A stretch of 64,000 nucleotides of DNA from Delphinapterus leucas (GCF_002288925.2 NW_022098008.1:3091927-3155926); one strand, 5' to 3'; positions 11,413 through 23,188 are shown, numbered from the stretch's first letter. Numbers and translations are program-made. Notes: generated from the letters alone by a model not told the origin.

Positions 11413-11741
11413 ACAAATCAGTTCAGACTGCTATAACAAGGTAGCACAGATGGGGCAACTTAAACAGCAGAATTTTTGTTCTCAGTTCAGGGGCCAAAAG
11501 TCTGAAGTCAGGGAGGCAGCAGGGTCGGGTTCTAGAGAGGTCTCTCTTCTGGGTTCTCACTGTGTCCTCATAGCGTGGAGAGAGTGTCTCTAATTATAAG
11601 GGCACTAATCCTGTCACAGAGGACCCACCCTCATGACCTCATACAATCCCCTCCCAAAGGCCCCACCTCCCAATACCATCACCTTGGGGGTTCGGGCTTC
11701 AACATATGAATTTGGGGAGGATACAGTCCAGTTCATAGCAC
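11413..11741 (-). mobile_element. MLT1-type LTR (ERVL-MaLR)
   Basis: Reverse-oriented MLT1 landmarks appear in order: TCAGTTCAGACTGCTATAAC, TCAGGGGCCAAAAGTC, GGGTTCTCACTGTGTCC, TTATAAGGGCACTAATCC, CCACCCTCATGACCTCAT, CCCACCTCCCAATACCATC and TTCAACATATGAATTTGGGG, ending near GTTCATAGCA. Length is about 330 bp. It is diverged, with internal gaps relative to the usual length. A solo LTR. Confidence 0.82.
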
Positions 11742-11843
11742 GATTGCTACAGATTTTGGCAAAATGTAAACAAAACATATCTTTATATTCTATATCACTG
11801 ATTGTTATTGGTCAAAAATTGGATACTAGACTGGATTGGTCTA

Positions 11844-12065
11844 CATGGGGGTCTGCAACCTGCATCCTGCAGGCCTCATCCAGCCCACCACCTGTTTTTG
11901 TAAATGAACTTTTATTGGAGCACAGCCATGCCTGTTCATTTACGCATTGTATGTAATACATGGCTGTTTCTCTCTATGACTGCAGAGTTCCATAGAGGCC
12001 ATATGGCCAGTGAAGGATAAAATATTTACCGTCTGGGTTTCGCAGGAAAAGTTTGCTGACCCATG
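11844..12065 (-). mobile_element. Non-autonomous hAT-type DNA transposon
   Basis: The ends are inverted: GGGGGTCTGCAACCTG at the left and AAGTTTGCTGACCC at the right, matching the CAGGGGTCGGCAAACT-type termini of a common mammalian hAT-Charlie-group MITE. Between them lie TTGTAAATGAACTTTTATTGG, ACAGCCATGCCTGTTCATTTACG and a GGCCATATGGCC block, all typical of that family. About 220 bp, no coding capacity. I cannot give the family name with certainty. Target duplications are not visible. Confidence 0.75.
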
Positions 12066-13873
12066 CATGGCTCTTGAACCCTTGAAATGTGGCCAGTCCA
12101 ATCGAGGAGCATTCTCAGGGTAAAATACACAACAGATTTCAGAGACATAGTGGGGGAAAGTATGTAAAATCACAAGTTAATAAGGTTCTATATCAACTGC
12201 ATCTTGCAATGATGATATATTGGGTATACTGGTTTATATAACACACTATCAGACAAGTTCACCCATTCATCTTTATTTTTCATGTGGCTACAAGAAAAAT
12301 TAAAAGAGCATACGTGGCTCATATTTTCAGCTCTTGTTTCATTTCTGGTGGTCAGCCCTGGTCCAGAGAAACTTTAAATTGTTTTTTAACGGGAAAACTG
12401 CCTTTCAAGCTGTGCCTCTAGAATGAGCCCTTGAGTTACAAAAATTAGGAAAGGTATTTATTTCCATTTCTTGGACAAAATTGCTTAATCTTGATAAATC
12501 TGAACATAGGCATTCGGATCATGGTAAGAATACATTTAGTAATATTAAATTGGGGGTTTTTTTGTTTTTTTTTTTTACCTTGGCCCTTGAATAACTGAAC
12601 AATATTGTCACTACATGTGAACCCGGCCTGGACTGTTGGTGTTTCCTGTTAGGGCTGCTCCTCCTCTCCACCCTGATGTCCAGGCTTCTTGCTGTCCCAG
12701 CCTCCTGCTGTCCCTTACCTTTCTGACCCAGAGTGGGGAGGATCTTCTTGTCTGTTTGAAGAATTGGAAGGTCAGCCTCTGCCTCTCTTCCTGCCCCCCT
12801 TACCCTCCAACCACAAGGGTTGGCCTCACGGGGGGCCCAGCCCAGTCCTGGCTCTGGGTGTGAGCTGGCTCTACTCTGGGCACCTCGCAGGCCCCTTCCT
12901 GCAGCTCCAACAGGATGGCACTCATCTGGCCTCTGTAGAAACCAGGCAGTGATGGAGCAGCCGGACAGTGAAGAAGGGGGTGCCCACAAGGTCCCAGGGG
13001 GAGCAAGGCGTCCCCATTCCGGGTGACTTAGGCACAAGCTGCACTCTGAGAAGACCATTCACCACTCTCTTCTTGTCTCTGGATCGTCTGTAGGCCTGGG
13101 TGGCTGCCCTGGGTGGCTCCCCAGCGTCACTCATGCTGAGAGAGAAAATAGCCTAAAAGAAGAGGCAGCACCAGGGAAGGAAGTCGGGAGTGTCTGCAGA
13201 AGCCTGTGACAACGGGTCGATGGATCGAGAGGCCCCCATCCCATCCCAAGAGGGTTGGGGTGGGTTCCTGTCCCATTGAGGATAGAGGGGAAGGTGTGGG
13301 ACCCACAGTTGGCCAAGGGCCCCAGACTCTGAGATACAAAGGGGAGGGAGAGATGAAGAACAGGAATGCCGTAGACAAGAGTAGACATTTAAAAACCCAC
13401 ATAAACTCTTGGAAGACTTAAAAAAGTGACTTACTGTTTTTTATTTATGCAAATTTCCCACACCATGGGGGCTGCTCTGACTATGTGTATTCCTTCTAGG
13501 ATCTCTCAATTGTTGATACGTACGCTCTGGCCTAAGACTCTGTGGAAGCTCCTTTAAACGAAAATATGCTCCAAGTTAGAGTTCTGTCCTCCAAGTTAGA
13601 AACGTGTGATAATTCACATCTGTGCAGCATCACATTGTGGGGTCTGTGTAGGCCTTCCATCCTCTGCAAAGCTGCTCTGGGGAGATCTGCTCCACTGTCA
13701 CCCGTGATAACATTCACGGACTAGTTCAAGTACGGTTTTGTCCATAAATGTGCAGCTCAACGTTTCAACGATTCAATTTGCTTGAGTTTTTTCTATAGCA
13801 GCCAAAGTTTTTTAGTCTACCCAGCCTTTTACATTCTTGATACCTACTTTTCAACTTTAAAAGAGTACGTTTT
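12066..13873. other. Unique DNA with a GC-rich patch
   Basis: Between about 12620 and 13400 base composition turns GC-rich and open frames appear in many phases on both strands, the longest being 179 codons on the minus strand (12519-13058). That minus frame includes a Lys-rich end translated from a T-rich run, and no frame shows a domain I recognise. A short direct repeat (CTCCAAGTTAGA twice) lies at about 13570-13600. No transposon recognised. Confidence 0.55.
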
Positions 13874-14065
13874 GGGACTTCTCTGGTGGTCCGGTTGTTA
13901 AGACTTTGCCTTCCAGTGCAGGGGGTGTGGGTTTGCCTCCTTGTCGGGGAGCTAAGATCCCACACATCTCTCAGTCAAAAAACCAAAACATAAAAAACAG
14001 AAGCAATATTATAACAAATTCAATAAAGACTTTAAAAATGATCCATTTCAAAATATCTAAAAATA
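13874..14065 (+). mobile_element. CHR/Bov-tA-related tRNA-derived SINE
   Basis: GGGACTTCTCTGGTGGTCC, GTTAAGACTTTGCC, GTGCAGGGGGTGTGGG and GTCGGGGAGCTAAGATCCC form the tRNA-Glu-like head of cetartiodactyl SINEs. The tail AAACCAAAACATAAAAAACAG, GCAATATTATAACAAATTC and AATAAAGAC is that of a known whale/artiodactyl variant. It merges into an A/T-rich tail near 14065, so the 3' boundary is approximate. More diverged than the copies at 8731 and 28811. Confidence 0.82.
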
Positions 14066-14311
14066 TATATATTTTAATAAAAATGAAGATAATTTTATCA
14101 CACGTGACTATTAATACTTCAGCTTCACTATCGATGGCAAGAAATAATTGTGCCTCTAAGACAAGTTATAGGTATGAGATCAAAGCCAAGCACATTTTCC
14201 TGAGTCCTCAGCCTGCAGCCAGGCCACCTGTCCAGGAGAGCTGTGGTTTCCAGCTCTGTGAGACAGGACGTCAGCCTGAGTAGTATGAATACAACATGGC
14301 CCAGGCATGTG

Positions 14312-14755
14312 TTATACACATTCACACACACATACTCACACACAGGCTGGTGTGCCAAAACACTCAGACATGCTGACACACTCCTGCTTGTTCATACCCA
14401 CACGTGGGGACCACACACTCACAGTACAGCTCATACACAGAGACATGCACTCACACACACAGGAAGCACTCAAAGGCACCGATGCACACGCTGACGCAGG
14501 GACACGCACTGACACACTCTTATGCACACTGACAGACACACCGTCACTCAATAACACAAGCACATGGACACACGCTCACATGCAGGTTGACACACAGACA
14601 TACACACGGTCCCTCCCAGGCTCACATGTCATATACTCCCACAGAGTAAAACCTCTCATACACAAACCTGCACACAGACACACACCAGGACACTCCCATG
14701 CACACTGACACACTATCACACATCCCCACACAGTGATACACTTGTGCACAATCCA
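14312..14755. repeat. Degenerate CA-rich array
   Basis: About 440 bp built from repeated ACAC, CTCACACAC, TGACACAC and GCACAC words with irregular spacing. The words recur every 10-25 bases without a constant unit, unlike a pure microsatellite. Open frames on both strands (up to 133 codons, rich in His and Thr on the plus strand, Cys and Val on the minus strand) follow from the repeat and are not genes. It has the look of an old CA microsatellite broken up by mutation and local duplication. Confidence 0.8.
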
Positions 14756-15999
14756 GTCACCATGAAAGGAGCAAGACAGGGTCTGCACGGGGGCGGCTTT
14801 GAGTTTGGGCTTGAAGGGGATTCAAGTGACTTGAGTTCTGATGAACCAAGCAGATGTGGCCGGCACAGATCAGGTCCCTAGATATCTGCTCCGACTCCAG
14901 AACAGCCGAGTGGAGGTTTCAGCAGAGTCGGCCATGGGCTTTCCTGCTACGAGGCCCCAGAACATAAAAAGATGATCCGAGAACGGGGACCACGTGGGGA
15001 ACACAGGTGTCCCATTTGTCACCAACACTGTGACTTGGCATGCAAGATAAGTCAACACACCTGAGCCTCTCCATGAAGTCAGAACTCCTAAACGGTGTCT
15101 GGGCTTTACTCTCCTAAATTCCTGATGCTGTATTTTATTTTGGTATTTTTTTCTGGAGCAAATTTGGCCTCAAGGGTAAAAAAAAGATACTGCATGTGAG
15201 AAGTCCTTTAAACTTTGCCATGGCAGGCACATGGAAATGAATGCTGTGTAGAGTGTAAACTCCTCAAGGACAGAACACTGATCTCCACAGTAAGACCGTG
15301 TCACCTCCACATAGCACATGCTGAAGGAGACTGTTGGCAGTCGTGTCACCTGCTGTACTGATTGAACTTGGGAGGCGGGAACTCAGATAAACCGGGTTGT
15401 ACTATGGGTCCCGTGAAGACCAAGGATGCCAAGGAGCTACTGTCCTGGTCAGCCTGTTGTGAATCTAACACTGTTCTGATTGAGCCTGGATAACACTTCA
15501 AGCAACTACTCAAATTTATACTGATTCTCAAGTAAAACATGTCTTACACATGGCCTGCATCATTTATGTATATTGTCCAAAAATTCTACCCTCTAAGTTC
15601 ACTTCAAAATTTCCAAATATATAGAAAAAATAATGAAAGTGAGGAATTTCGAAGTGCTTGATAATGTACTATTTTAGAGTTGGCTGCAGTGCTTGGTCTC
15701 CTGGGGTCTCCTTGTACTCCAGATGTTGACTTAACAGGAATCCAGGGCCCTGCACCCGGGGTAGGTGGATGCTTAGGAAAAGCAGGGGCTGGCAGAGTCT
15801 CTCCATCCTTTCTGCCTGGGTCCTTCACTTACCTTACCGTCAGCTCTGCAGGACTGAAGATCTTTGCATGTGGAGCTTTTGCCGGGCTGCTGTGGTGTTA
15901 CCCCAATCACAACTCCAGACACCAGGAAATTGAGCTGAAGGACGCTTCCTACTAAGAGAAAAGGTGTGCCCTTCCCCGTGAGAAAATACTGACAACAAA
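14756..15999. other. Unique non-coding DNA with an L2-like fragment
   Basis: No gene recognised. A short L2-like segment (plus) at about 15245-15335 shows the GTGTAAACTCCTCAAGGACAG motif. A 91-codon plus frame at 15680-15955 matches no family I know. Confidence 0.5.
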
Positions 16000-16660
16000 T
16001 ATAACTAAGATTGCCAAGTCAAACTGATGAAGCGACAAGAAAAATGTGAAAATAGAAAAATGGTAAATAAATAAATCAGGCCAAGTGCAGAAAGTGACAT
16101 AAAAATTGGTATTAAGTATTCAAAAAGATGTACAACCTCACAGGCGACCCAAAACCTGCAACTTACAACAGCAAGGAGATACATGCTGTTGCTCTTCATC
16201 TGGACAAAAGTTAAAATCACCATGGTATCTATAGGTGACAAGGACGTGGGGAAATGCACAGGGTTGTACATATATTGCTAAAATACCTGATAGGAATGTG
16301 TTAATGCAGAATATGGTAGTAACCATCAAAATGTATTAAGAATGTGTCCTAGGGTCCAGAGGCTCCCCTTCCTGGAATCTACCTTATATAAATTTTGACA
16401 CATGCACAAAGGTATGTGTATATGTATCTTAGTATTGTATATAAAATATACAATATAATGGCAAGGATGGCCATTGTTGCATCATTCATAATAACCAAGA
16501 AAATAGAGGAGAAAGGATAACTGATGGCCAAAAGGGAATTAAATAAATTAGAATTCAATTTCACTCTCGATTACAATCATTCAAAGAAAGTCTGGTAAGG
16601 AAATGTGTCCAATAATACTATTACACCTTTAAAAAACTCAAATAGAAGGGAAATAGCATG
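16000..16660 (+). mobile_element. Old L1 fragment (ORF2 end and 3' UTR)
   Basis: A-rich plus strand with L1 landmarks: a decayed ATGCTGTTGCTCTTCATCTGG region, GACAAGGACGTGGGGAAATG, ATTGCTAAAATACCTGATAGG, CACATGCACAAAGGTATGTG and TGTTGCATCATTCATAATAACCAAG. These correspond to the last part of mammalian L1 ORF2. All frames are broken. High divergence suggests an L1M-class insertion older than the cetacean radiation. Confidence 0.7.
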
Positions 16661-17874
16661 GTATAAACATGCGTCTTGTATATTTGCCCAGCTCTCTGAA
16701 GGGGTGCTTGCTCAGTGTGTACTCATTTTTAGGGATCAGAATTACACCTCCCGACAACAGTAACAATACAGGGACCTGTCCGTTGGAGGACTCTGCCCTT
16801 TAGCAATTCTGAGAATGCCTTCCTGACATTCTCCCTGTAAGTATCAAATGCTTAAAACTAAGTGTGTAAAACATTTTGGGGCAAGAACACACATTCCAAC
16901 TTATTACAACATCATTGTTACTTTTACCTACAGCCCCTGCTACTTCAGTCCAAGAGAAATTTTGTTAACCCTTTTAGTCTCCAAATTATCTGCATGTTAT
17001 GTGCCACGTTTTGTAGTGGTGATTATCGGCTGTAATGAACACTGTGATTATGCATGAAATTCAGTGTTTGGAACCTGGTGCCTCCTGTTAATTCTGAATC
17101 TCCTCCTAGTATGACTTTGAGGTCCTGCTCCATGTTTTATTTGCATGTCCTCACGGACACATATTCTTTGTGATAACTCTGCAGTGTGCTTGGTGAGGAG
17201 CGTTCTGTTCACCAGTCTTTCTACTTGACAACAGACAACACAACAGGTTGCATTCACATAGCTTCTTTCTGAAGAAGAAAGGGCGCTTACACAGTATCTT
17301 GACCCTTTGCAAGTGCCACCCTCAAGAGTAAATATGGATTTTTTTCTGTAACAGTCACAAATGTAAAACAAGGCAAAGTTCAAAGGCCCTGTATGTTAAT
17401 TAAGGAGAAAGTCAGTCAAAACACACTTAATGATTGGCCCAGTATACCATTACTAAGCTCTGTATTTTTTCCTCTTTTATTTCCATCATTCTCACGTAAC
17501 TTGAGTTTCTCTTATTTAAGTCTGGTCTTGCCAAGTTGAGGCACATTCACACTTCTCCCCCCCCGTTGCTGGGCTGTGAACAGGTTTCACTTTCAGCCTC
17601 TGCACAGCTGTGTTCTTCACCTTGGCAGCCGTGCTATTGACTGGACATCAGTCAACGTGAGATTAGCAGGATCGTTATCCAGAGACACCACTCACGCTAC
17701 CAAAAGGAAAATGATTTCTGGTCTGGGGAAGCCTTTTCACTTTAGGAATTATCCTTATTTCTGGTTTCTGCCTTTCCAATTACAATATATTTTAAAGGAT
17801 TCCTCTTTCCATGTAAGTTGGTGAGAGATAAAATATCCTTGGGGAATTTGTCTTGTCTACAGGAGGGAAGCATG
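16661..17874. other. Unique non-coding DNA
   Basis: No gene, RNA or repeat that I can identify. Minus-strand frames at 17048-17383 (111 codons) show no domain. A C-rich run of eight sits at about 17555-17564. Confidence 0.55.
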
Positions 17875-18105
17875 ACGACATGGGAAGAACGCTGCTCTGG
17901 AGCCGGGATGACCTTGGGTTGAAGCCCAGAGTGACCACTTTCAGCTGAGCGAAACCCAGCAGCTACTGAATCTCTCTGCACCCTGGTTTTCACCTTTCGA
18001 CATGTGATGCCAGCGCTACAGACCGTGAGAAGTCAGATAACGTTGAAAAATGCCTGATGAAGCTAGGCACACAGCAAGTACTCAGATATTAATATTATTG
18101 GATTT
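17875..18105 (+). mobile_element. MIR SINE
   Basis: The order GCTCTGGAGCCGGGATGACC, TTGGGTTGAAGCCC, CCACTTTCAGCTGAGC, TGAATCTCTCTGCACC, TGGTTTTCACC and a GGCACACAGCAAGTACTCAG tail followed by ATTAATATTATTGG is that of a near full-length MIR in the plus direction. It is diverged by many substitutions and cannot be a functional tRNA despite the tRNA-like head. Confidence 0.75.
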
Positions 18106-18369
18106 CATTGCAGATGGAAACAATAACACATTATTTTGATCTTAAAACCAAGCTTGAAAAGATCTTTCTTCCCACTCTGCTGCCTGCTGTCCACGTGGAT
18201 AGATTTCTATACAATGGAGAGCAGGGGCTGTGGAGAGAGATGATAAGCCAGTCTGGAAAGCATCCTGCTGTGTACTGTCTGGGGCAAGACAGGCGGGCTC
18301 TCACAGTCTAGTCTCTCATCTGAAAGGGAAGGTACTGATGCTAAAATTCTTGGGTTGTCACAGTGCAGC

Positions 18370-18520
18370 GAGCACCTAGCGTGTGCCAGGCCCCTCTCAG
18401 GGTGGTTCACGTTCGCTGTTCTCATTGAACATGACTTTGTAAAGTTGGGTCCTTTCCCACTCATTTACAAACGAGGGGCAGAAACCCAGTTTGGTTGTGT
18501 GATAATCTTGGCACCCAGAT
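18370..18520 (-). mobile_element. MIR-related fragment
   Basis: AGCACCTAGCGTGTGCCAGGC, CATTTACAAACGAGGGGCAG and AACCCAGTTTGGTTGTGTG follow the usual reverse MIR/MIR3 order (size-class 'gtgccaggc ... gaggaaactgag'). It overlaps the start of a 171-codon open frame, which argues against that frame being a gene. Confidence 0.5.
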
Positions 18521-20084
18521 CCCAGGAGGAGACCATAGGGATGCTGGAGAAGAGGACTCCAGGCCCTGGGTGTGGGGTCCTGTGCCCCCGGAAAGGGGGA
18601 CAGGCAGACAAAGCAGGAAACCGCAGACTTGCAGTGGGGCTCCCCCCAAGCTCCAGGGGGTGGTATGGCTGTGTCTGGTTTGTGGGGTTTACATCCTACA
18701 GTTTCACCTGCCAGAGGAAGAGGGACTGGGGTCTCTCCCAGGAAGCCACATTTCTAAGAGGACAGCATCACCAGTTCAGCCCAACACTCACCTCTGCAAG
18801 ATGCCTCTGGGAACACAGGACACTCCAGATGTGTACCAGGGAGGTACACCTGGGCAGGATCTTGTCCTAGAAGCTGCCCTTTCCTTTGCCAACGTCTCTG
18901 GGCACCAAAATATTGCCTGAAACTAGGAGCTGAGGTAAACTAAGCTCAGCCGTCATCGTTTCTCCTCAAAATCTACAAGGGGAATTTAACTGGCATTCGC
19001 AAAAGCAATGAAAGCAGGCTTTGAAAATGATTGAATTTACACTATGGAAAAAGCAATACACCATTTACTGATCAGAGAAAGTGTCATTAAATACAGCAAA
19101 TTGTTTTTGGTGTTAACTTTCTAAACATTCTATTAAGGAATATTGATTCACATCTCAGCTGGGCATAGTCAAGGAAGCCTTGGAATGAAGATGCATCCCC
19201 TTGGCCCTCCCTTTGCAGGGTTTTGATCCTGATGATAGAGTGTCTGGGCTTTCTGCAACAGCTCTGAAGGGAAAACAAATGAAACACTGTCTACGTCGAC
19301 TCAAGTTTTAATTTTCTTTCCCAGAGTACATATGTTCTGTAACATGTTTGCTAAAATTACATCTTCACTGGGAATGGTTTCTCTCTATATTATCTGTATT
19401 TTTTCTTTGTGTAAAGGGTGCTACTTTTATCAGTAACAAGAAACAAAACTTGTGTTCTAAATAATGGTCCTTATAACAAAGTGTACAAAGTGTAACTTTG
19501 GGTTTCATTTAATGCATATTCAGAGTCTTTTTTGTTAAAGACTCCCAGAGATAAAGCACATTGGAAAAGGAAGGCCACATCACCTATGTGGCTTGTCGGT
19601 TATACAGAAACCATTTGGGGTGGGGAAATTTTCAAACCAATCTATTTGATTTTAGCTGTTGGAAGGTGTCAGTTCTACTAACTTATCAACTGCCTGGCTC
19701 TTGAACCAGTTCTATCTGGTAACAATTCCAACCTCTATTACTAATAAATGTCAGGGAGTGTATATAGGCTCCAGGATTCCTAATGGCTAATGGAGAAAGG
19801 ATTCTGGTAATGTTCTCTGGTAGCTTAGATAGCCCTCAAGGATTCCTATGAAGATGGCATCATCCACTTGATTGACAGAAGGGGACACAAGCTGAGGGAG
19901 GTGACTTCACTGGGAGCAGTGGAGGTGGAAACATTGGAAGAGGGGAAGTGGGTGAGGGTGGAAGGGTGGGGTGTTCTCTCACCTTCTACCTTACAGGTGC
20001 CAACTTCCATCTCTTTACCTACTGCCAGGATGAAGGAATCTACATTTGCCTAACAACCGTATAGAAGTGAACATTCTGGAAATA
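18521..20084. other. Unique non-coding DNA
   Basis: GC-rich to about 18900 and AT-rich after. Plus-strand open frames of 171 and 141 codons overlap in different phases between 18355 and 18920; neither has a recognisable domain. No transposon identified. Confidence 0.5.
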
Positions 20085-20190
20085 ATGCCTGTAATCCCAT
20101 GTATAACTAAATCATTTGCTGTACACCTGAAATTAACACAACATTGTAATTCAGCTATACTCTGATATAAAATAAACATTTTAAAACTTC
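20085..20190 (+). mobile_element. L1 3' UTR terminus
   Basis: TATAACTAAATCATTTGCTG, TACACCTGAAATTAACACAAC and ATTGTAATTCAGCTATACTC is the conserved end of artiodactyl/cetacean L1 3' UTRs, followed by a degenerate A-rich tail. Only the last 100 bases or so are present, so this is a severely 5'-truncated insertion. Confidence 0.8.
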
Positions 20191-20420
20191 TTGATGTTTA
20201 GTAGAAAAAAATTAGATGAATTGAAACCATACAGAGTATATTCTTTGATCATAGTGTATTTAAATTAGAAAGCAAACAAACAAAAGTAAATAAATAAATT
20301 AGAAAACAATGACAAAAAGATTTTTGGAAAATTTACAAATATTTCTTAATTAGACAGTTTATTTCTAAGTAAAACATCAAAGAAGAAAAAAAAGATAATA
20401 TTTAAAATTTTAAAAAAAGA
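20191..20420 (+). mobile_element. Old L1 ORF2 fragment
   Basis: AAACCATACAGAGTATATTC, TTGATCATAGTG, AATTAGAAAACAATGACAAAAAG and TTTTTGGAAAATTTACAAAT echo the segment after the endonuclease domain in L1 ORF2. Frames are broken. It abuts the L1 terminus at 20190, and may be an older L1 into which that short copy inserted. Confidence 0.5.
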
Positions 20421-21630
20421 AAAGCAGGAAAGGGTATTTTCAATCAATGTACTATAAAGAGAAAGGGACCAAAAAAATCACAATTTGTATAATCACCAGG
20501 AGCAATTAAACTTCCATACATGTCATGGCTCTGTTTAGTACATTTATAAAACCATGCATTCTAAAACATATCTGACCCGGTATTAGAAACCAGCAAAATT
20601 AGTTTATCACAAATAGAAGATCCAGAGCTAGCAGCTTCAATCAGATGTCGAATTAGCCAAAGTCACTTTTTTATTTATTTAGTCTACCTACAATTTGTGA
20701 TAGGACTTTTAAGATAATTTTGGATTTTTTGGGGGGAGGACGTTGCAGCCCGTGTATAAAAATCATAATCCTGATTAAATTGTGTTACACCCCATGTGTC
20801 TAATTTGTACAGCTGAGCATCCAATAAATAAAACATTCAAAAATATTTTGTAGGAAATTTGTTCTTCACTGTATTGATTTCTATCAAAACAATCTAAAAC
20901 TTTACAGGCTCAACCTTTTCTTCTTTAAAGACAAAATATTCTCCCAAAGTGACAACATTAAAATGTTATCATGTGGAAAAATCTTTGGTAAGGTATGTGT
21001 CATCAGGAAATGAAGGATGAGGGCATCCACCTCGAAAAGCAGAAGGCAGCCTGTTGTCCCAGACAATGATGGATAATCAGGGGGTCAGAGAGAATATGTA
21101 TTTTGTGCCCCCAAAGGAGAGTCTTGTGGCCCCATAACCACCGTGAACAGGTAGCCCCACTTGACAGTTCCTGGGAATCAACATGTTTCTTGATGCAGTA
21201 TTTGCCTCTATGTTTTGCCAATCTTTACTGAAGTTTTTCCAGGGCTTTCCTTTGTCAGCAATATCATTGGTTTTCAGCCTTACTTACTGATATGGCAACC
21301 TTAAGAAAATTTAAACAGAAAAATGGAGTGAAAAATCAGTCATCAGGGTAAATATTATTTTGATGGAAATTTTCAAAAATCAAAATTATTGCAAAATATC
21401 CATGATGCATCAAATATAAAATTGTAAATAAAGATAAGGTCACTGTTGCTGCTATTTCCCTTTATATCAGGCTCCAGTATGGCTTGACATAGCATGGCAC
21501 TGTGGAATACAGTAGCTGGTACAATACATTCTCAAGGACAAATTCTCCAGGACAGGGATTGTCTCAGTCAGAGTGACCACCTTCCTGTAGTTGTGGCAGA
21601 GAAAAGAGAGAAGAGAAGAAGGGGAGAAAA
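20421..21630. other. Unique AT-rich non-coding DNA
   Basis: No gene recognised. A run of seven G sits at about 20730-20738. No SINE or LTR seen. Confidence 0.55.
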
Positions 21631-21910
21631 TGTATATAAATATACATATATAATCATATATTTATATATTATATTTATTATATTAGTGATAATTATATTA
21701 TTATGTTATAACAATTATATAATATTTTATTACATTACTATAATATAGTAATAATAATTCATTATTTATTTATTAACAATAAAATTATTTAAATAATATA
21801 AATACTATATATAATATATACAGTTATATATAATATGTACACACATACACATATATACAAACGCACATACACATGTATACCACCATACATACATGTATAT
21901 ACATATGTAT
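21631..21910. repeat. AT-rich then AC/AT-rich simple sequence
   Basis: The first about 190 bases are nearly pure A+T with many TATA, ATAAT and TTAT words, and the last about 90 alternate purine and pyrimidine (ACACATACACATATATAC, ACATGTATAC). Many short self-complementary words are present, so the tract can form hairpins. No coding content. Confidence 0.8.
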
Positions 21911-23129
21911 TACCATATCAGTTATGTTATTATTTAATTTCTAATACAAGTCTGTAAGACACAAGTTAGTTTGTACAAATTTATATGCAATTTCTTTCAA
22001 ATATTGAATTGGTTTCTCCTGTCCTGAGCATCACAGCTCATAGAAAACTTCCTGGCTATGTCCCAACCACCACCCTGTAAATCAAGATGGGATCCTCAGA
22101 CCCGGAGCTCCAGGTGTGCACCCGCCCACCCAGCCTGTATGCAGACCCACAGGCAACTCAGCCCCCGAGGTCCTCAAGTTCAGGCGATTTTCCAGGCAGA
22201 CATAAATGCCTGGGAATGTGATTTTCAGAAATCAAAAGAACTGAGGTGAATCTCTACATCACGCAACAAGTATGGGGAGCTTCTCCTAAGAGGCAAATGT
22301 GTACTTTTCACATGATAGGCAGCATGACTTTGTCCACAGAACAAGAAAGGAAGTGATTGGATTAAGTAGGACAGGTCAGGTTGAGGCCTGCCTGGGGGTC
22401 ACATCACAGAAGCACTCAGAGCCTGATCCAGGAGGAAAGGGAACCTGGGTCTCAACACATGGAGGAAATGATGATTTATGAACTAGCACCGGACCCCAGA
22501 TGAGCTATTTGTAGGAAAGCTCTAATGCACTTGTGGAATAAAAAGAACAGATCTCCCAGAAACGGGGCAGATGAGTTCTGGATGTCAGAATAGGTATATC
22601 ATTACATGAAAGTTCCTAAAACCCTAGTGAAGCCCCACTTGAGAGGACTTGTCTAAAGATAAAAGGTTTAAAGAGAAACCACACTTGGTGGAGGAATACA
22701 GCAGAAGAAGCAGACCATTTCCATTGTGGCACAGATCGCAAGAGTGATACAGCCGAACAGCGCAGTTGGGGGAGGGGGAGGTCCCAATTTCCAGGCATTA
22801 ACTGGAAACCTCATTCAGCTAAAGTAGTGTATCTGATAACTTTCAACTTTCTCTGCTGACCATTTTATCTCCCAGGAAGCAGAGAGGGAATAAAACACAA
22901 CTGTTACTCTGGAATAAATGTTGAGTAACAGGTTGGATGAAGGGGAGGAAGCAGAAATCTTATGCAGAAGCTGTTGTGTCATCATGGCATTTGTTGTGCC
23001 CTTCGAGCAGACCCCCACCAATGGGACGAGATCTCGCCAAGGGTAGTTCTACAGTTCTCAGGAGGATGAACAGGTTTAAAGGTGCTCAAAAGTGTGATTT
23101 TGATGTACATGTATGATGTGGTTACTTCT
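21911..23129. other. Unique non-coding DNA
   Basis: No repeat or gene identified. A GC-richer stretch at 22040-22200 is open for 63 codons on the plus strand but resembles nothing known to me. Confidence 0.55.
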
Positions 23130-23188
23130 AAGAGGGAGGGAAGGAGGGAGGGAGAGAGAGGGGGGGACGGGGAGAAAAAAGAGAGAGA
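23130..23188. repeat. G-rich polypurine tract
   Basis: Plus strand is GGGAGGGAAGGAGGGAGGGA, then GA repeats, then a run of seven G. At least four G-triplets within 25 bases on the plus strand fit a G-quadruplex pattern. Purine-only over nearly the whole tract. Confidence 0.8.

Noticed and set aside
12519..13058. 179-codon minus-strand open frame as a gene
   Set aside because: It lies in a GC-rich patch open in many phases, its C-terminal part is translated from an adjacent T-rich run, and I see no domain, signal peptide or splice structure.
14243..14708. His/Thr-rich open frames of 83-133 codons
   Set aside because: They are translations of the degenerate CA array.
14312..14755. CRISPR-like array
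   Set aside because: No constant repeat with unique spacers of equal length, and the sequence is mammalian; it is CA-rich simple sequence.
18355..18870. 171-codon plus-strand open frame as a gene
   Set aside because: The first 50 codons overlap a MIR-like repeat, a second frame of similar length overlaps in another phase, and no family is recognised.
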